The position numbers were made by a program, and so were the translations under genes. Shown piece after piece: positions 1-13,800 of a stretch of DNA of 64,000 nucleotides (positions are counted from its first letter, which is position 1; the number at the start of each line of letters is the position of its first letter). Source of the DNA: Capitulum mitella (Eukaryota; Arthropoda; Thecostraca; Pollicipedomorpha; Pollicipedidae); assembly GCA_030062745.1 (NCBI GenBank), contig CP099841.1, positions 16,543,063 through 16,607,062 on the forward strand. Direction: 5' to 3'. Below the pieces are notes generated by a model, which saw only the letters and a list, made by a program, of their open reading frames with translations, was not told where the DNA came from and searched no databases.

Positions 1-1910
<1,910 letters not shown>

Positions 1911-1998
1911 ACGATTTTTTTTTTTTTATTTTTCCAAAAAAAAAAATTAAAATTAAAAAAAAAATTTTAAATAAAAAAAACCCCCCCCCCCCCCCCCC

Positions 1999-2038
<40 letters not shown>

Positions 2039-2165
2039 GGTTTTGTTTTAATTTTTTTTTTTTTTTTTTTTTTTTGGGGCGCCCCCCCCCGGGGTTTTTG
2101 GGAAAATGGGGTTTTTTTTAATAACCCAACCCCGGGCCCCCGTTTAATATTGGTTTTTTTGGTTG
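1911..2165. repeat. Homopolymer-block low-complexity stretch
   Basis: About 250 bases built almost only of long runs of one base: T, A, C (about 20), T (about 30), then alternating G and C blocks. Nothing else in the window resembles it. Real microsatellites here are dinucleotide arrays, so this block is probably a low-quality consensus or misassembly. The 113-residue reading frame crossing it, rich in Phe, Lys and Pro, should not be taken as a gene. Confidence 0.7.
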
Positions 2166-2287
2166 GATCTAAAAGTTACTAAATAAAATCGCTATTTTGT
2201 CATTTACGACGCGTTTGAAATTAAAGCCCCAAAGAAATCACGATGAAATTACTCAAGTGAGATTTTGATCCAGGTCACCGTTCGATC

Positions 2288-2600
2288 TCCAGAGGCAGGG
2301 GTGTTGATTTCTGTAAATGATTGGAGGGTGGGCCGAGCCAAGGGCCCGTCAACCTAACCTTCCCCCAAATGTGGTTTTCTCAACGGTTTTAGCTCACTTT
2401 CTTTTGACTAGCGGAAATTACTAAGTTTTTTGTTACCACTTCTCAAATAAAAAAATTGCATTTATACCATGTATAATGGCATATATATATATATATATAT
2501 ATATAAGGCATATATATATATATATAAATATATAAATATATATATATAAAAGGCTTATATATAATATATATAAGCGATGTATCTATCTTCCTATCTTCTG

Positions 2601-2666
<66 letters not shown>

Positions 2667-2882
2667 CGGAACATAGAAAGATAGATACATCGTTTTAGAC
2701 TTTATTCTTTACTTTCTGCCTATTCCTTATGTATTGCAGCCGTTCTTTTCCTTTTTATTACCCTTTTCCCTTTAAAACCAGCAGAAGCTATTGAGGGGAG
2801 GAACCAACATGGGGAGGGAAATCGACATTGGGTGGGCCAGGGTCCTCCCAAAAGAATACAGATTGACACCTCTGTCCAGAGG
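2288..2882. mobile_element. hAT-type MITE with 8-bp target duplication
   Basis: The element at 2296-2874 begins CAGGGGTGTTGAT and ends ATTGACACCTCTG, an imperfect inverted terminal repeat. It is flanked by the perfect 8-bp direct repeat TCCAGAGG (2288-2295 and 2875-2882). CAGGG-type tips with 8-bp target duplications are characteristic of hAT elements. The interior has no transposase and is expanded by AT microsatellites (about 2481-2660). A sister copy with full ends lies at 23,509-23,939. Confidence 0.85.
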
Positions 2883-3635
2883 TCAATGAATGCTATCTTG
2901 GGTCACGGCACAGTTTGGATATGAGCGCATCGACAACGGCGGTTTGGGGAGCTATGAATATGAAAATGGATATATCTGGAGCAAAAGAACGTCCTCTATC
3001 CTTTTTCTCCCTTAAAACCAAATTTAGCTTTTTAGTTATTTACAGTCTCTTGAAATGGTGGGAATGATGCCTCCAAAACATTTCAATTTTGGCTTTTGAT
3101 TTAGGTGTCCATACACAACGCAGTCAATGGAACCTCATACAACCGAACAAAATGTTCAAAGTTTACTGCCTGGAGACCGTTTTGTCTTGCGGCGCCAACT
3201 CCTGGCGCTGAAAAGGATAAATTTTCTAAATTCATAGCTACCTGTCTACATTGACCTTGTAAAAAAGCTTCCTGATCTTGTTCATTATGGTTGTAGAAGG
3301 GACGTGGAGTTTCGTGGTCGAGGCTTTGCCACGCTGGCCGGGGTGAAGGTGGAAAGTTGAAATGGCACGCTTTTATTTGTCACGTGACCTCGGTGACCTG
3401 ACATGGCCTACGTTAAAATTTTTCTGCGAAATATATGTGATAAATGTCTTTAAAGATGTGAAAAATTTCAGCGTGCTAACGAGCACAGTTTTCCCGCTAT
3501 CACAAAAAATGTACTGGTCAACGGCCCCCGCCTCCGCTCCACAGTTTGGCGATAATGGTAATAAGCATGCGAGGGTAATAAACAGAAACATAAACACAAT
3601 TCCCACGTGCCACGCAGCACTTCACGACGCGATCG
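2883..3635. other. Non-coding sequence upstream of the Harbinger relic
   Basis: No exon or repeat was recognised. A 105-codon frame begins at 3362, but it has no recognisable domain and its codon use is not distinctive. Confidence 0.4.
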
Positions 3636-3935
3636 TGAAGCTCCCCTCATGCTGTTGTGACGTCGTCACGCTCCCGTGATGCCGTGATATCCCCGTGATG
3701 CTTTCCTGATGCTATCACGCTTCCATGATCCATGATTTCGTGACGCCTTCACGCTCCCGTAATGTTGTGACGCTGTCACGTTCCCGTGATGCTGTCGTGC
3801 CGTTGTCGCCTTTCCGTGATGCTGCTGTGACGACTTTAAGCTCCCGCGGCGTCGCATGACGCCCACATAATTCTCGGTCCTTGTGATGTTCTCGTGCTGT
3901 TGTGACGCCGCGACGCTGCGATGTTACCCGTTCCG
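3636..3935. repeat. Degenerate tandem repeat, CACGCTCCCGTGATGCTGT-like units
   Basis: Irregular units of about 20-25 bases, built from GTGATG, TCACGCTCCC and TGTTGTGACG, recur across about 300 bases. The array sits just upstream of the Harbinger transposase, and related GCCGTGG/GTCATGGCG wording follows the transposase near 5090-5160. It may be subterminal sequence of that element. Confidence 0.55.
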
Positions 3936-4080
3936 TGAATCGGGATCGACGAAACAATCATCTGCGCGATAGGTGCAATTTGGCAGCAGAGGCGGCTCAC
4001 TGGCAAGGCGGTCGAGGCGTGGCATTGACTGGATCCGTTTCGCTGCGCTGCGGAATTTATCTATGCGAAGACATACAAAT

Positions 4081-5013
4081 TTTGTTCCCGTTTCAGGTTC
4101 CTAGCTGGAGGCGGCACATGAAGGCAGTGGCCGAATCCTACCGCATCGGATACCCCACGATCCGGAAGATCGTGAAGGAGGTGTGCCAGGCGATCTGGTC
4201 CGAGCTGGGACCGGACGTGATGTCGTTGCCGATGCCGGCTGGATGGCGGCAGCTCGCCAAAGACTTTGGCACTACATGGCAGTTCCCAAATTGCGTCGGC
4301 TCCGTGGACGGAAAACATGTAATGATCGAGAAGCCAGCCAACAGCGGCAGTATCAGTTTCAACTACAAGGGATACTGCACTATCATTCTGATGGCGGTTG
4401 TCGACTCGCAGTATCGGTTCATCTACATCAGCGTTGGGGCCAACGGTCAAGAAAGTGACGGGGTGTGTGGTCTTGGGATGATGTTGGAGGCCCAGCTCCG
4501 CGGCGGACCAGCCGTACTGCCTGGGCCGGAGCCGTTGCCCGGGACGGACACCCCTCTGCCATACGTCTCATCGGTGATGAGGCTTTCCCCCTGCGTCCGT
4601 ATATGATGCGGCCCTTCCCGGGCACCGGACTGAGCAGCTCCGAACGCCGCGTAGCTAATTACAGAATGTGCCGAGCCCGACTCACGTGTGAAAATGCATT
4701 TGGCATTCTGGCTCAAAGATGGCGCCTCTACCGCGGCGCCATCGGATGCAGTGTGGAAAGCACGAAATAGATCGTCCAGGTTATCTGCGTGTTGCATAAC
4801 TATCTGCGCAACAAGGACATCGCCCGGCAGCACACGCATCCCGGCTGCTACAGTCACGTCGCGCCGGAGGAGCGTGGCGATGTGGCGGGCCTTGCCGATA
4901 TCCGCAGGCTCGGCGAGACCCGCAGCTTCACTCGCGAAGCGGCCCAAGTGAGGGACGCCTTCGTCCAATACTTTAACGGAGTCGGCAGCGTACCGTGGCA
5001 GGAGGGCCGCTAG
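4081..5013 (+). pseudogene. PIF/Harbinger transposase (DDE_Tnp_4), decayed
   Basis: Three frames together give a Harbinger-type nuclease. The first block (about 4097-4460) carries SYRIGYPTIRKIVKEVC, a helix-turn-helix-like stretch, then NCVGSVDGKHVMIEKP with the first catalytic Asp. After frame changes near 4460-4560, GDEAFPLRPYMMRPFPG supplies the second Asp, and CENAFGILAQRWRLYRGAI supplies the Glu. An in-frame TAG follows GCSVESTK (about 4770), after which VICVLHNYLRNKDI continues the family C-terminus to a stop at 5013. Two or more frameshifts and one stop make it non-functional. In the family, the protein cuts and reinserts Harbinger DNA together with a Myb-like partner; no partner gene is seen. 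Homology was judged by motif and not searched. Confidence 0.85.
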
Positions 5014-5649
5014 TTCCTGAGCCTGGAAGGCTTGTCAACCGGGCGGCTGCCCGCCAGATGCCGCCATTGTTGCGACCTCGTGACGCCGGGGAGCACTGCC
5101 GTGGTGCTGTTATGGCGCCGTGGCATTACATTGTCATGGCGTCGTACTACGCTCGTGGACTGCCTGCCCCATCACTCGGCGCGCGAACACTGCTACGGCC
5201 TATGGGAGAACGTCGTGCAAGCTTCGTCTGCGGACACGTGGCGTTTATTGACATGGTTTGTGATACTGGCCATTTTTTATGAACGTGCGTTGGGTGACAT
5301 GGCGATGCCACGTACGGAGAATGTGACAACTTTTTGTGTCTGCTACCTTTCGACGTTCTAGTTGTCGATTACAACCTAAAGTCGTACCTTGTACCATTCG
5401 TTACGTTCCACAGCTTATGTGAGAAGTTAGGATATGGCACAGAAATCGTTGCCAAAAATGTAGCGATGAAAAGTTGAAACAAGACCCTGATGTGCAATTT
5501 TGCTACAATTGTCTTTCTATGACCTACTGAGACAAACGAACTTTACGATTTACCGAACAAAACAACAAGAGGTTTGTGAAATGCCAATACGCTTTGGCCA
5601 TTCATCAAACATGTACAAAGGAGAACCTCTTACCAAAGTACACCACTAT

Positions 5650-5681
<32 letters not shown>

Positions 5682-6174
5682 GCTTATATACGAAGCATAC
5701 AAAGCATAAATAAAACAAAAAGCACTTCGTATGCAACATTAATTACAGGATGGGTGCGTCCTGTCTCTTGCCAAGTTCCTCTCATGACATCTTCTTCGTG
5801 CCACGCATGCCTCAACTGGTTTTTGAACTGCAAAATGTTGAGAGCGATCGCTCAAATGGTTCGGTTTGGATGTGGAGAATATTACAGGGCGGAAAACGAT
5901 TTGGCAATGCGTGGGTAAGGTTTGGATTCTGTGGTGAAAGATGGAGCGATACGGCCCCGATTAGGGCAGAACCCCTTGGACCCTGCTGTCGACAGGTCCC
6001 ATTACCAACAAGCAATGCACATGGCCAAAATGATGCACACCTTCTCAGCCTCACGAACCCCTCGAAAGACCTTGGTCTCCTGTCATGACAAGTCTGTCCC
6101 TTGTCCCCCGAAGGCATACTCGTCCCGGGGGATCATGTCCCTGATGAGTCGGTTGACTCTCAACCGTCAGTGAG
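5014..6174. other. Non-coding sequence with one AT microsatellite
   Basis: Includes residual GTCATGGCG repeats after the transposase and an (AT)n run at about 5651-5682. No exon was recognised. Confidence 0.4.
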
Positions 6175-7303
6175 GCCGAGCAGCCGACGCAGGGCGTGGA
6201 GCGCCGGCGCAGCGCCGCCGCCGCCGCCGCCGCGGCTCTGCGCTCCAGCGGCAGGTGTCAGTCGGAGCGCGGACCTCGCACGGTGCGCGGTGCCGCCGGC
6301 GCACCGCCGGGCCGCCTGTGCAGCTCTGGAGTCCGCTGTTTCTCTCTCTCTTGGCGCCGGTCAGGTCACCTCAGGTCATCGGCCAGCTCAACTCAGTGAC
6401 GTCGGATCGCTGGCGTCACGAGAAGTTCAGCGGCAGCAGAGGGAGCTCGGTGGCAGCAGAGGCTGATCAGCGACGTCAGAGGGAGTTCAGGGACGTTGCG
6501 GGTGCGGTGAATGCCAAGTTGTGGAAATTGCTTTGATCGCTGAACCCAGTGCGCGTGTGGGTAATCGTGATTGTAGACAGTGGAGTGTCTTTTTAAGAGG
6601 GCTGATAAGGACCGAGACGGACACGGAGTGTATACCAGCACGGACTATCTGCACAGCACTAGGGACGATCAGCAGCAGCTGGACGGCAGCTCGGATGCTG
6701 CAGGCAACTGAGCTGCCGTTGGAAAGCGCCTGTGCGTCGTTGACATCCAATTGAAATTGGTTTCCGTCCGTTCAGCTGGTGATACACTAGTGCAGTTAGC
6801 GCGAACTCGGTGAATGGGAAGCGAGTGCTTAGCGGACCGCCCAAACGAGTGCCTAAGAGCGCTAGGACTGCCTTCGTCGTGTTTTGTACGGTTCGACTGT
6901 TCAAGAAAGCTGCGAGTGCCTGTTGATAGTTGTTGGCTGGTGGTCGGTGCTGGAGACAGGTTGCGACCGGACTGGGCGGCGGCCGACAATGCTGCTGCGT
7001 TCGAAGTTTAGGAGTGGCCGACCGTGCCACTCGATCCGGCCAGTACTGCGACGGCACCAGCACGCTCGGAGCAGCACGGAGCGGCACGCCCTGGCTGCAG
7101 GCCTCAGGTGAACAGGGCCTGGAGCCGAGACCGGCGCCAGCGGCGGGCCGTCCGCCACGCCGCCCCGTGATCCGGCCGTCGGGGCTCTTCACTGACGGCG
7201 CGAAGAACTGAGTCCGGCCTGGCGAGGAACGCGGCGTGAAGCGTTACTTTGTCGGCGACACACGGGGCTTACTGAAATCTGGACAGCCTCCTTCGCCGCG
7301 ATT
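6175..7303 (+). promoter_or_regulatory. RGS7BP: CpG-rich block, probable promoter/5'UTR of the R7BP gene
   Basis: Base composition changes sharply to GC-rich with many CG dinucleotides (GCCGCCGCCGCCGCCGCG near 6220), unlike the AT-rich flanks. The block ends at the ATG of exon 1. In the frame of that ATG the last upstream stop is TGA at 7109-7111 and no earlier ATG intervenes. Several reading frames on both strands stay open only because stop codons are rare in GC-rich DNA. No TATA box or initiator can be assigned with confidence, and the transcription start is unknown. Confidence 0.5.
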
Positions 7304-7405
7304 ATGACTATGAGTTCAAACCACAGGGAGCATGATTCGAGCGAATCAAACTACAGCTCGGCCAAGATACAGGAGGCAAGTAACGAGGCAGCAGTCCTTC
7401 GCATG
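7304..7405 (+). CDS. RGS7BP: R7BP exon 1 (residues 1-34)
   Basis: Starts [19 protein letters not shown] and ends AAVLRM at a GTATTT donor. ATG 7304 has A at -3; a second in-frame ATG follows at 7310. The GTATTT donor is weak. An in-frame GC donor (GAG/GCAAGT, about 7374) would also keep phase, but it would remove the [10 protein letters not shown] segment that aligns with the family's first helix, so I prefer GTATTT. Confidence 0.7.
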
Positions 7406-10400
7406 GTATTTCAGGCACGCTTCACTCTTTGGCTAGCTAGAAACTTGACGTGAATGAATTTGTTCCTTCTTCTAGAACTTTGTTGCAGTGACGTTTTGTA
7501 TCTAAGAGTAGTTGTTTCTCACACATATCCCCTAAAATGGTTTCAATGCACCCATCACTGGAATAGTTGATTAATGAAATAAAGGTCCGCGAATATGTGA
7601 CCTCCGGTTTTGCCATAATGCAATGTATTTAGAGCAAGGTGGAACCAGGTGATACCCTCCGATGACGTAGCAGGCTCCATCTGTCCCCGTGATGCCGGAA
7701 CCGCAACAGTTCTGTAGCTGTGTACTTTAGGACTCCTGCATCGGAGTGCCAGAAGCACAACCGAAACAAGATATCGTGATTTGATCAATGACGAGAATGG
7801 AACGTGTCCTGCTATAACGTGTTTCAAAGTAGAAGTGGCATTCCACGACAGATCGACCAGTGGGCGCCGAATGACCCTGTAGTCGGTGCGCCCCCCATCC
7901 CCAATAACCAACCAACCGACAGATCGACCAGTGCCTAACAACCGGGTTTCTCGGATTTGATGGAAATTGGTCTGGAGCTTAACCATGGACGCCCATCACG
8001 CCCGAAAACCACATTCCCTCGGATAAATGATCTGTCAAACTGCACCCTCAGAAACTTTGAAGTTGTGCGATAAGGATTTACTTGATAGTCAATCGCACGG
8101 CTATCGTGATAATGATAGGAGTCTACCACGCCCAAAAACTACACTCTTTCGGATAAATGATTTGCCCGGTTGTAGGCTGTAAATTAATTAACCGCATCGC
8201 TATCTTGATAGCGGCTAAGATTTGCGAAATGTTTCACAGTCGTGCATCAAAATGCATTATTACAACCAATATTAGTCAAAGAATCAATATGTGAGTGATA
8301 TGTTACATCTTGTAATATTTCTACGACTCACCATGTAATCTAATGTAACGAAATCTTTACATCATTCTGTTTGCCTGGAGATAAGCAAAACTTTAAGCTA
8401 TGAGTAGAATTAAACGATCATTTAGTTCACTTCACGTGTACAAAATGGACTGGAACGTTTTTCTTCTCTGTTTTCTTTGGCGCTTTTCTCAAAGGCAAAA
8501 TGAGATACTATTTGCTTAGTAAGAAACAAGGGGCATATAACGTTGAGAAGACATGGTTGCTCCCGCATGCAATGTACTTCTGTGCGTCAGTGGCTCTTGT
8601 GGTCGTATGTTTCGTTGCAAAATACCCGTTTTCTCAATGGTGAAGTTACAAATGTGATCCAATATGTGTTAAGTCCTAATATATTTAGTCTTTCCAGCGA
8701 ACAAATAAAATTTCCGACGTGCTATAGTACTTGGTATGAGAATGTTGTTGCATTCTATGCTTCACAGTTGGTTTGACGTTAATTTACCGTTAAGATGCAA
8801 ATTTTCGGGGGTCGTATGGTTTTCATGTGAAGCATGATTGAAAGCTCATCGTCAAAAGAAAAATGTTCATGTCATCGTCATAATAAACCTGTACTGCCTA
8901 GACCACAGGCCGGTCCACGGACTTTGGCCCTTATGGCTATCAAAGACATTTCTTTTTGCGACGCTATTCCGACAGGGAAGTGTACATATTTTGTTTCCGA
9001 AACAAATATAAAAAGTACATGTTAATGATCGGTAATGGCGGAACAAAGTAGCCGAAAGCCGTGGAAAAATCAACATTTTGGGGTAACTCAGGGTACACGG
9101 ATGGAGCTTTGGCTTCCCTTATCACATGGTCTAGATCCGCCCTTGCTCTAAACGCTTCCAGTCTATACAAAAATTCAGTATATGTTGTCAGCGCGTTGAA
9201 GTGAAACTCCTACCGCAAAATAGCACTACCTGCCAAAACATCAAAAGAACCTGGACGCAGAAAAATATTTGTTGCATGTCTGTCCGAATTTTATGATCAT
9301 ATTCAGGTTTCAATCTCATACACGTATTTGGGATTTAATGTTCTGGTATATCTATGCAAAACGCACGCCTATTATACATACGTTTGGGATGCGTTTGGGC
9401 CTTGGCTTTAGTTACTAAGCAAAGGCGCAGGCGCGTGGCTAGGATTTTCCTGTGAGTGGAATGCCAAATTTCGTGATATTCCACTGGCATATGACAAAAT
9501 TTATAGGAAAAAAACAGTTTTACATAATCAACCCGCGCACGACCGTCCGTCGGCGACGATCACGCCCAACTGGGGGGAGGCGGTTGACCGCCCCCCTCTA
9601 ACTCACGAACGGGTGGTCGCACGATAAAAATAAGTACACCGTTGGAAAGCTTGTGACGAGTAGAGCTCGAAACTGGTCTCATTTGAGTTCTAGATAATAT
9701 GTAAGCAATTTGCGTCCTGTACATGTTTTCTCATAGCCGACTGCATGAGACCGAGAAATGGCCTGAATCTCAAGGGCTGTGACTAATAACGCATAGGTAT
9801 AAGTACCAACGCACAAGTAAAGGTCCACAGATGCCGATACACGTCTATTTTCTCAGATATGTTCAATATATACGCCGAAACGATGAGTTAAAGACACGGC
9901 AATTTTCACGCCGGTTGTCGCCGGACGCCACAGCCGTACGCAGTAAGATATTAACGGGAACTAATGTCAGCGTTCCTTTATTCTCGCGACATAAGCCTAT
10001 CCATGTAAATCTGATTGATCTTAGTGGCTCTTGTGATGGTTTCTCATGCTTAAATTTTAGAAAAATCAGTTAGTTACCAATCTTCACAATTGGCGGAGCT
10101 TTATTCGCGACAGCCTGTTTATTTCCAAAATATGCAACTTTTTCAAACTTTTTGAGGCTCATGGTATTACTTATGTCTGTGCAAGCCAGTTCTGCCTTGC
10201 GTTCGCTCTCTCATTCTCTACCCATTCTGAGTAATTCGTCGCTGATTTTGACGGTGATACATTTTGGCTCACTACAATTATTCGTGACCTGACCTCAGGT
10301 CAATGGCTGGAAGCCATTGATACTTTGTCCAATGATGCTAACCAGATGTCTGCTTCACTCCACACTAAAAATGATCTGAAAAATTTCGCCAATTTCCGAA

Positions 10401-10815
10401 AAAAACGACATGTCGTAAAAATGGGCTTGACCTGAGGTTAATGACCCAGAAAATTCCGAAAAATCTGACATAGCAGATTTGTTGCATATATCGAGATCAC
10501 TAGTCCCTAGTTGTGATATCTTGTTTCCCGAAAACGTTACAGGGCGCTAAACTTTTTTGAACATAGGTCCGTTTGACCTCACCTAGGTTAGACACCTGAC
10601 GTGACCTGCGGCAAAAACCTTGATGCAAGGTGTAAAAATGATGAAGCAAAAGGTACACCAAGTTTCATGGCGCTGTCTTTGGTTGTTCTTATGCAATCCT
10701 AGAAAAACCTCAAGGTTGTGGACCGCCTCCCCCAAGTCGGAAGCGGGTTAACCTTATATTAAACGCACAGGAAAGGCATGTAATGTTTACTTTGGAAATA
10801 CATACATGTATATTT

Positions 10816-10855
<40 letters not shown>

Positions 10856-13800
10856 TCTGTATTCTTGCAAAATCACTAAATATCTGGTATAAACCGCATG
10901 GCTTTGCAGGAAGGCATTGCCCCCATTGCCCCCCACCCCCGGCGATGTGCCTGGAAATGCAAAACAAGTTGTTATCAGCTGCCGGGATGAAGCACTTGCT
11001 GGTTTCTTTGGAAGTCTCTTTGTGTCTAAGAATATTGTCACTTTTACAGCCACACTGTGGTATTAGAAATTATGAAAAACACTCAAACATTTCACAGATG
11101 GAAGAGGGATTTACGCTGCCATTGGAAGAGGGTATCTACGGAAGAAACTGCATTATGATCCAGCCCGAGTGTTGACAGTAGTAGTCGATACGACTAAAAT
11201 ACGACTCCGAGCATAAAACCGTTGACATTGTCCAGATGAGCTTTACATAGCCTTGATGAAACTCTCACAAAAAGTCACTTAACCCACCGCTGACTGATGA
11301 GTTTAACGTCACCGCCGTGGCGATTTTCTTAGATTCCCCCAAACAAACAAACGCAGCGTCCTGGAACTTTCAATACCTTCTCTTACATTAACTGTGCACA
11401 GACTGGAAAAATGGAAACGCTTTCATCGTAGGCCAGGTTTTAATGACGCCATAAAGACGACCATGCTTTGCGATTTGGCGTTTCATTTTACTTCACTGCC
11501 CTACTGTCGGTGTTTTTGCAGTGTATGGTGACTTTGGTTTGCACTGCACATCAGCATGACCTGAGACCTAAATATGAATTATGTCGACCTCATGCTAGGT
11601 CGCCCGAAGTCAAATATGTAGTTTTCATTTTGCGGGTCCGATGGAAAAACGTTTTAGAAAGCAACCAAATAAACTGATTTTTGGATACGGCCAGATACAT
11701 TATCGGGTTTTCTTGCATCAATCTGCACGTACAACTTACACCGCAGTTTCTTTGGAACATTACAGTATTTTTCTGTGGTTTGACCTGACCTATGACGCCA
11801 GCATTGACCAAAATTTAGAAAAAGTGTATATGCCACAGCAAAACTCGGCGCTATCGATTGGTTTTTCAATCAGCCGAATCGGACGATTGATTCTGGAAAT
11901 ATACAGGGGCGTTAAACGCCCCCTCCCTCAGTCAGTGGAAGGTGGCGAACACGCCTACTGGTAGGGGGACAAAAGTTGTCCGCTTATCTTATGTTTTGCA
12001 TGCCACTTTCGCGGTAATACAGCAAGAGCGCCATATTTCGTCCATCTTATGATGAACTGCTTGCGCATCTTTCGTGATGTTAACATTGAACCGCTGGATT
12101 TTTCGCTACAGGCCGGCGACGTCGGCACACCGGTCACCGGGCCGGTCAGTCGTCGGCGGCGGCCGGCCGGTCGGCCGTTGGTCTGTTGTTCAGACATTGC
12201 GTTGTGTATAGAATACGGTCTGTCAGACACCCAGCTAAGAAACATTATAAGCCTCACCAAAGCATTTCGTGACCGTGTTTTATGCCCAAGACAACCCGTA
12301 CGACCGAAATGCCAAAATCCGAGAGACGTGGGTGCAACATTGCCCTGCTCATTGGCCGATTTGTCGTGGAATACTCGGGGGTTAACGGGCCTTATACGTT
12401 CCCCAAAGATTTTGTTCCGTTAGGATGGCTGTTGACTTTCAATTGTTTTTAATTCTGGACAGACACGATTCATCGGGAATACCCGTTTATACCACTGGGG
12501 TATTGTTGCCAGAATGTGCCAGGACAGCGCTGCTTTTTTACGCCTTATACACATTGCACTGTGCCACGCCGCCATTACGTTTCTTTATTTGTGTTGTTTT
12601 CCCTTTTCCACTCTTTGTGCACGTAAATTGGTTTCTACCTAATTTCATTGTTTTAAACGTCTGCTCATATTGATCAAGCCCCAAAGTTTGCACTCGTGTT
12701 GCTGATAACTGCAGCGACATCCACACTTCCAAACTCCTGTGAAGTGACAGTCGCACTATCTGACTCTCGTTAAGTCTTCCATAGGCAGGATGTTGAAATA
12801 GTACAATCACCACCACAAAGCCTCTTAAACTGTACATGAAACAGGTGTGACCCATTAACTGCAGTCATTTCTGAAAAAGATCGGCACCAGCAACTACATG
12901 GTCTTGTCAATCTGACCAGTCGGCAACTGGTTGGCTGACTTGCCGCCGACTGTGCACTGCTAACAGATGATCTGCGAGCTCAACTGTCACGTGGCCATGT
13001 TGCGTGAGCACCTGCTGGCGATGGGTAGCAGTCGTGACTCACCCGAGCTGCGCGAGAGGATCCGGCGGACCAGGATTGACTGCATGAACACCTGCAAACA
13101 GACGTCCCTGCTGCTGCTGCCGCAAATACGCAAGTCAGTGCATGCCGCGGCGCCGTTCCTGCGGTGTCTCGAGGTTACGCCCGGTAAAACCCCTCTGCAG
13201 AGTTCGCACCGTCCCACATTAACCTGCACGTCACTTGTCTAGGTTAACCGCACTTCGGCGCCCTGTTTTAAGTATTGGTACAGAACTACTACATGGTTCT
13301 GTATTAACGCTTGGTTGTAATCTGGCATGCAGATAGTAGCTATTGCTACTCAAGAACCGGAAACCATGTCTTAATTTAAAATGACCATTATTTCACAAAT
13401 CATAAGGCCTGCCTGGCGTACTGTGTTGGCGACGAGACTTTTTCTTGCATTAATCAAGGACCGGAATCCATGCCTTCATTTGAAACAACCATGATTTCAA
13501 GAATCATAAGGCCTACCTGGCGTACCGTGTTGGTGATGAAACTTTTCCTTGCATTTTCATCGTCCCTATCGCAAACAAATTCGTATCGCAGTCAGCACTA
13601 TCAGCTGTAGGAATGCACTGGAACAATACATGAATATCAAAATTCACTTTGTGCATGGATGCGGGTAGGTTAGGTTATGGCCTTATTTGTATTTTTCTGC
13701 CACAAGTTTGGTTAGACGTGGAGTAATTTTCCTAGCTTTTCATTGGCAAAATGACGTTTTATATTGCTTGCGTTATTGCGAAGTTGAAGATGTTGCTTTT

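Noticed and set aside
6101..7211. Several overlapping open frames of 80-180 codons on both strands
   Set aside because: They arise from GC-rich, stop-poor 5' sequence of the R7BP gene; none shows a domain, and they overlap in conflicting frames.
7863..7917. tRNA-like or tRNA-derived SINE head
   Set aside because: The hairpin is too short for a tRNA and has no A/B box; a LINE-tail or mini-retroposon fits better.
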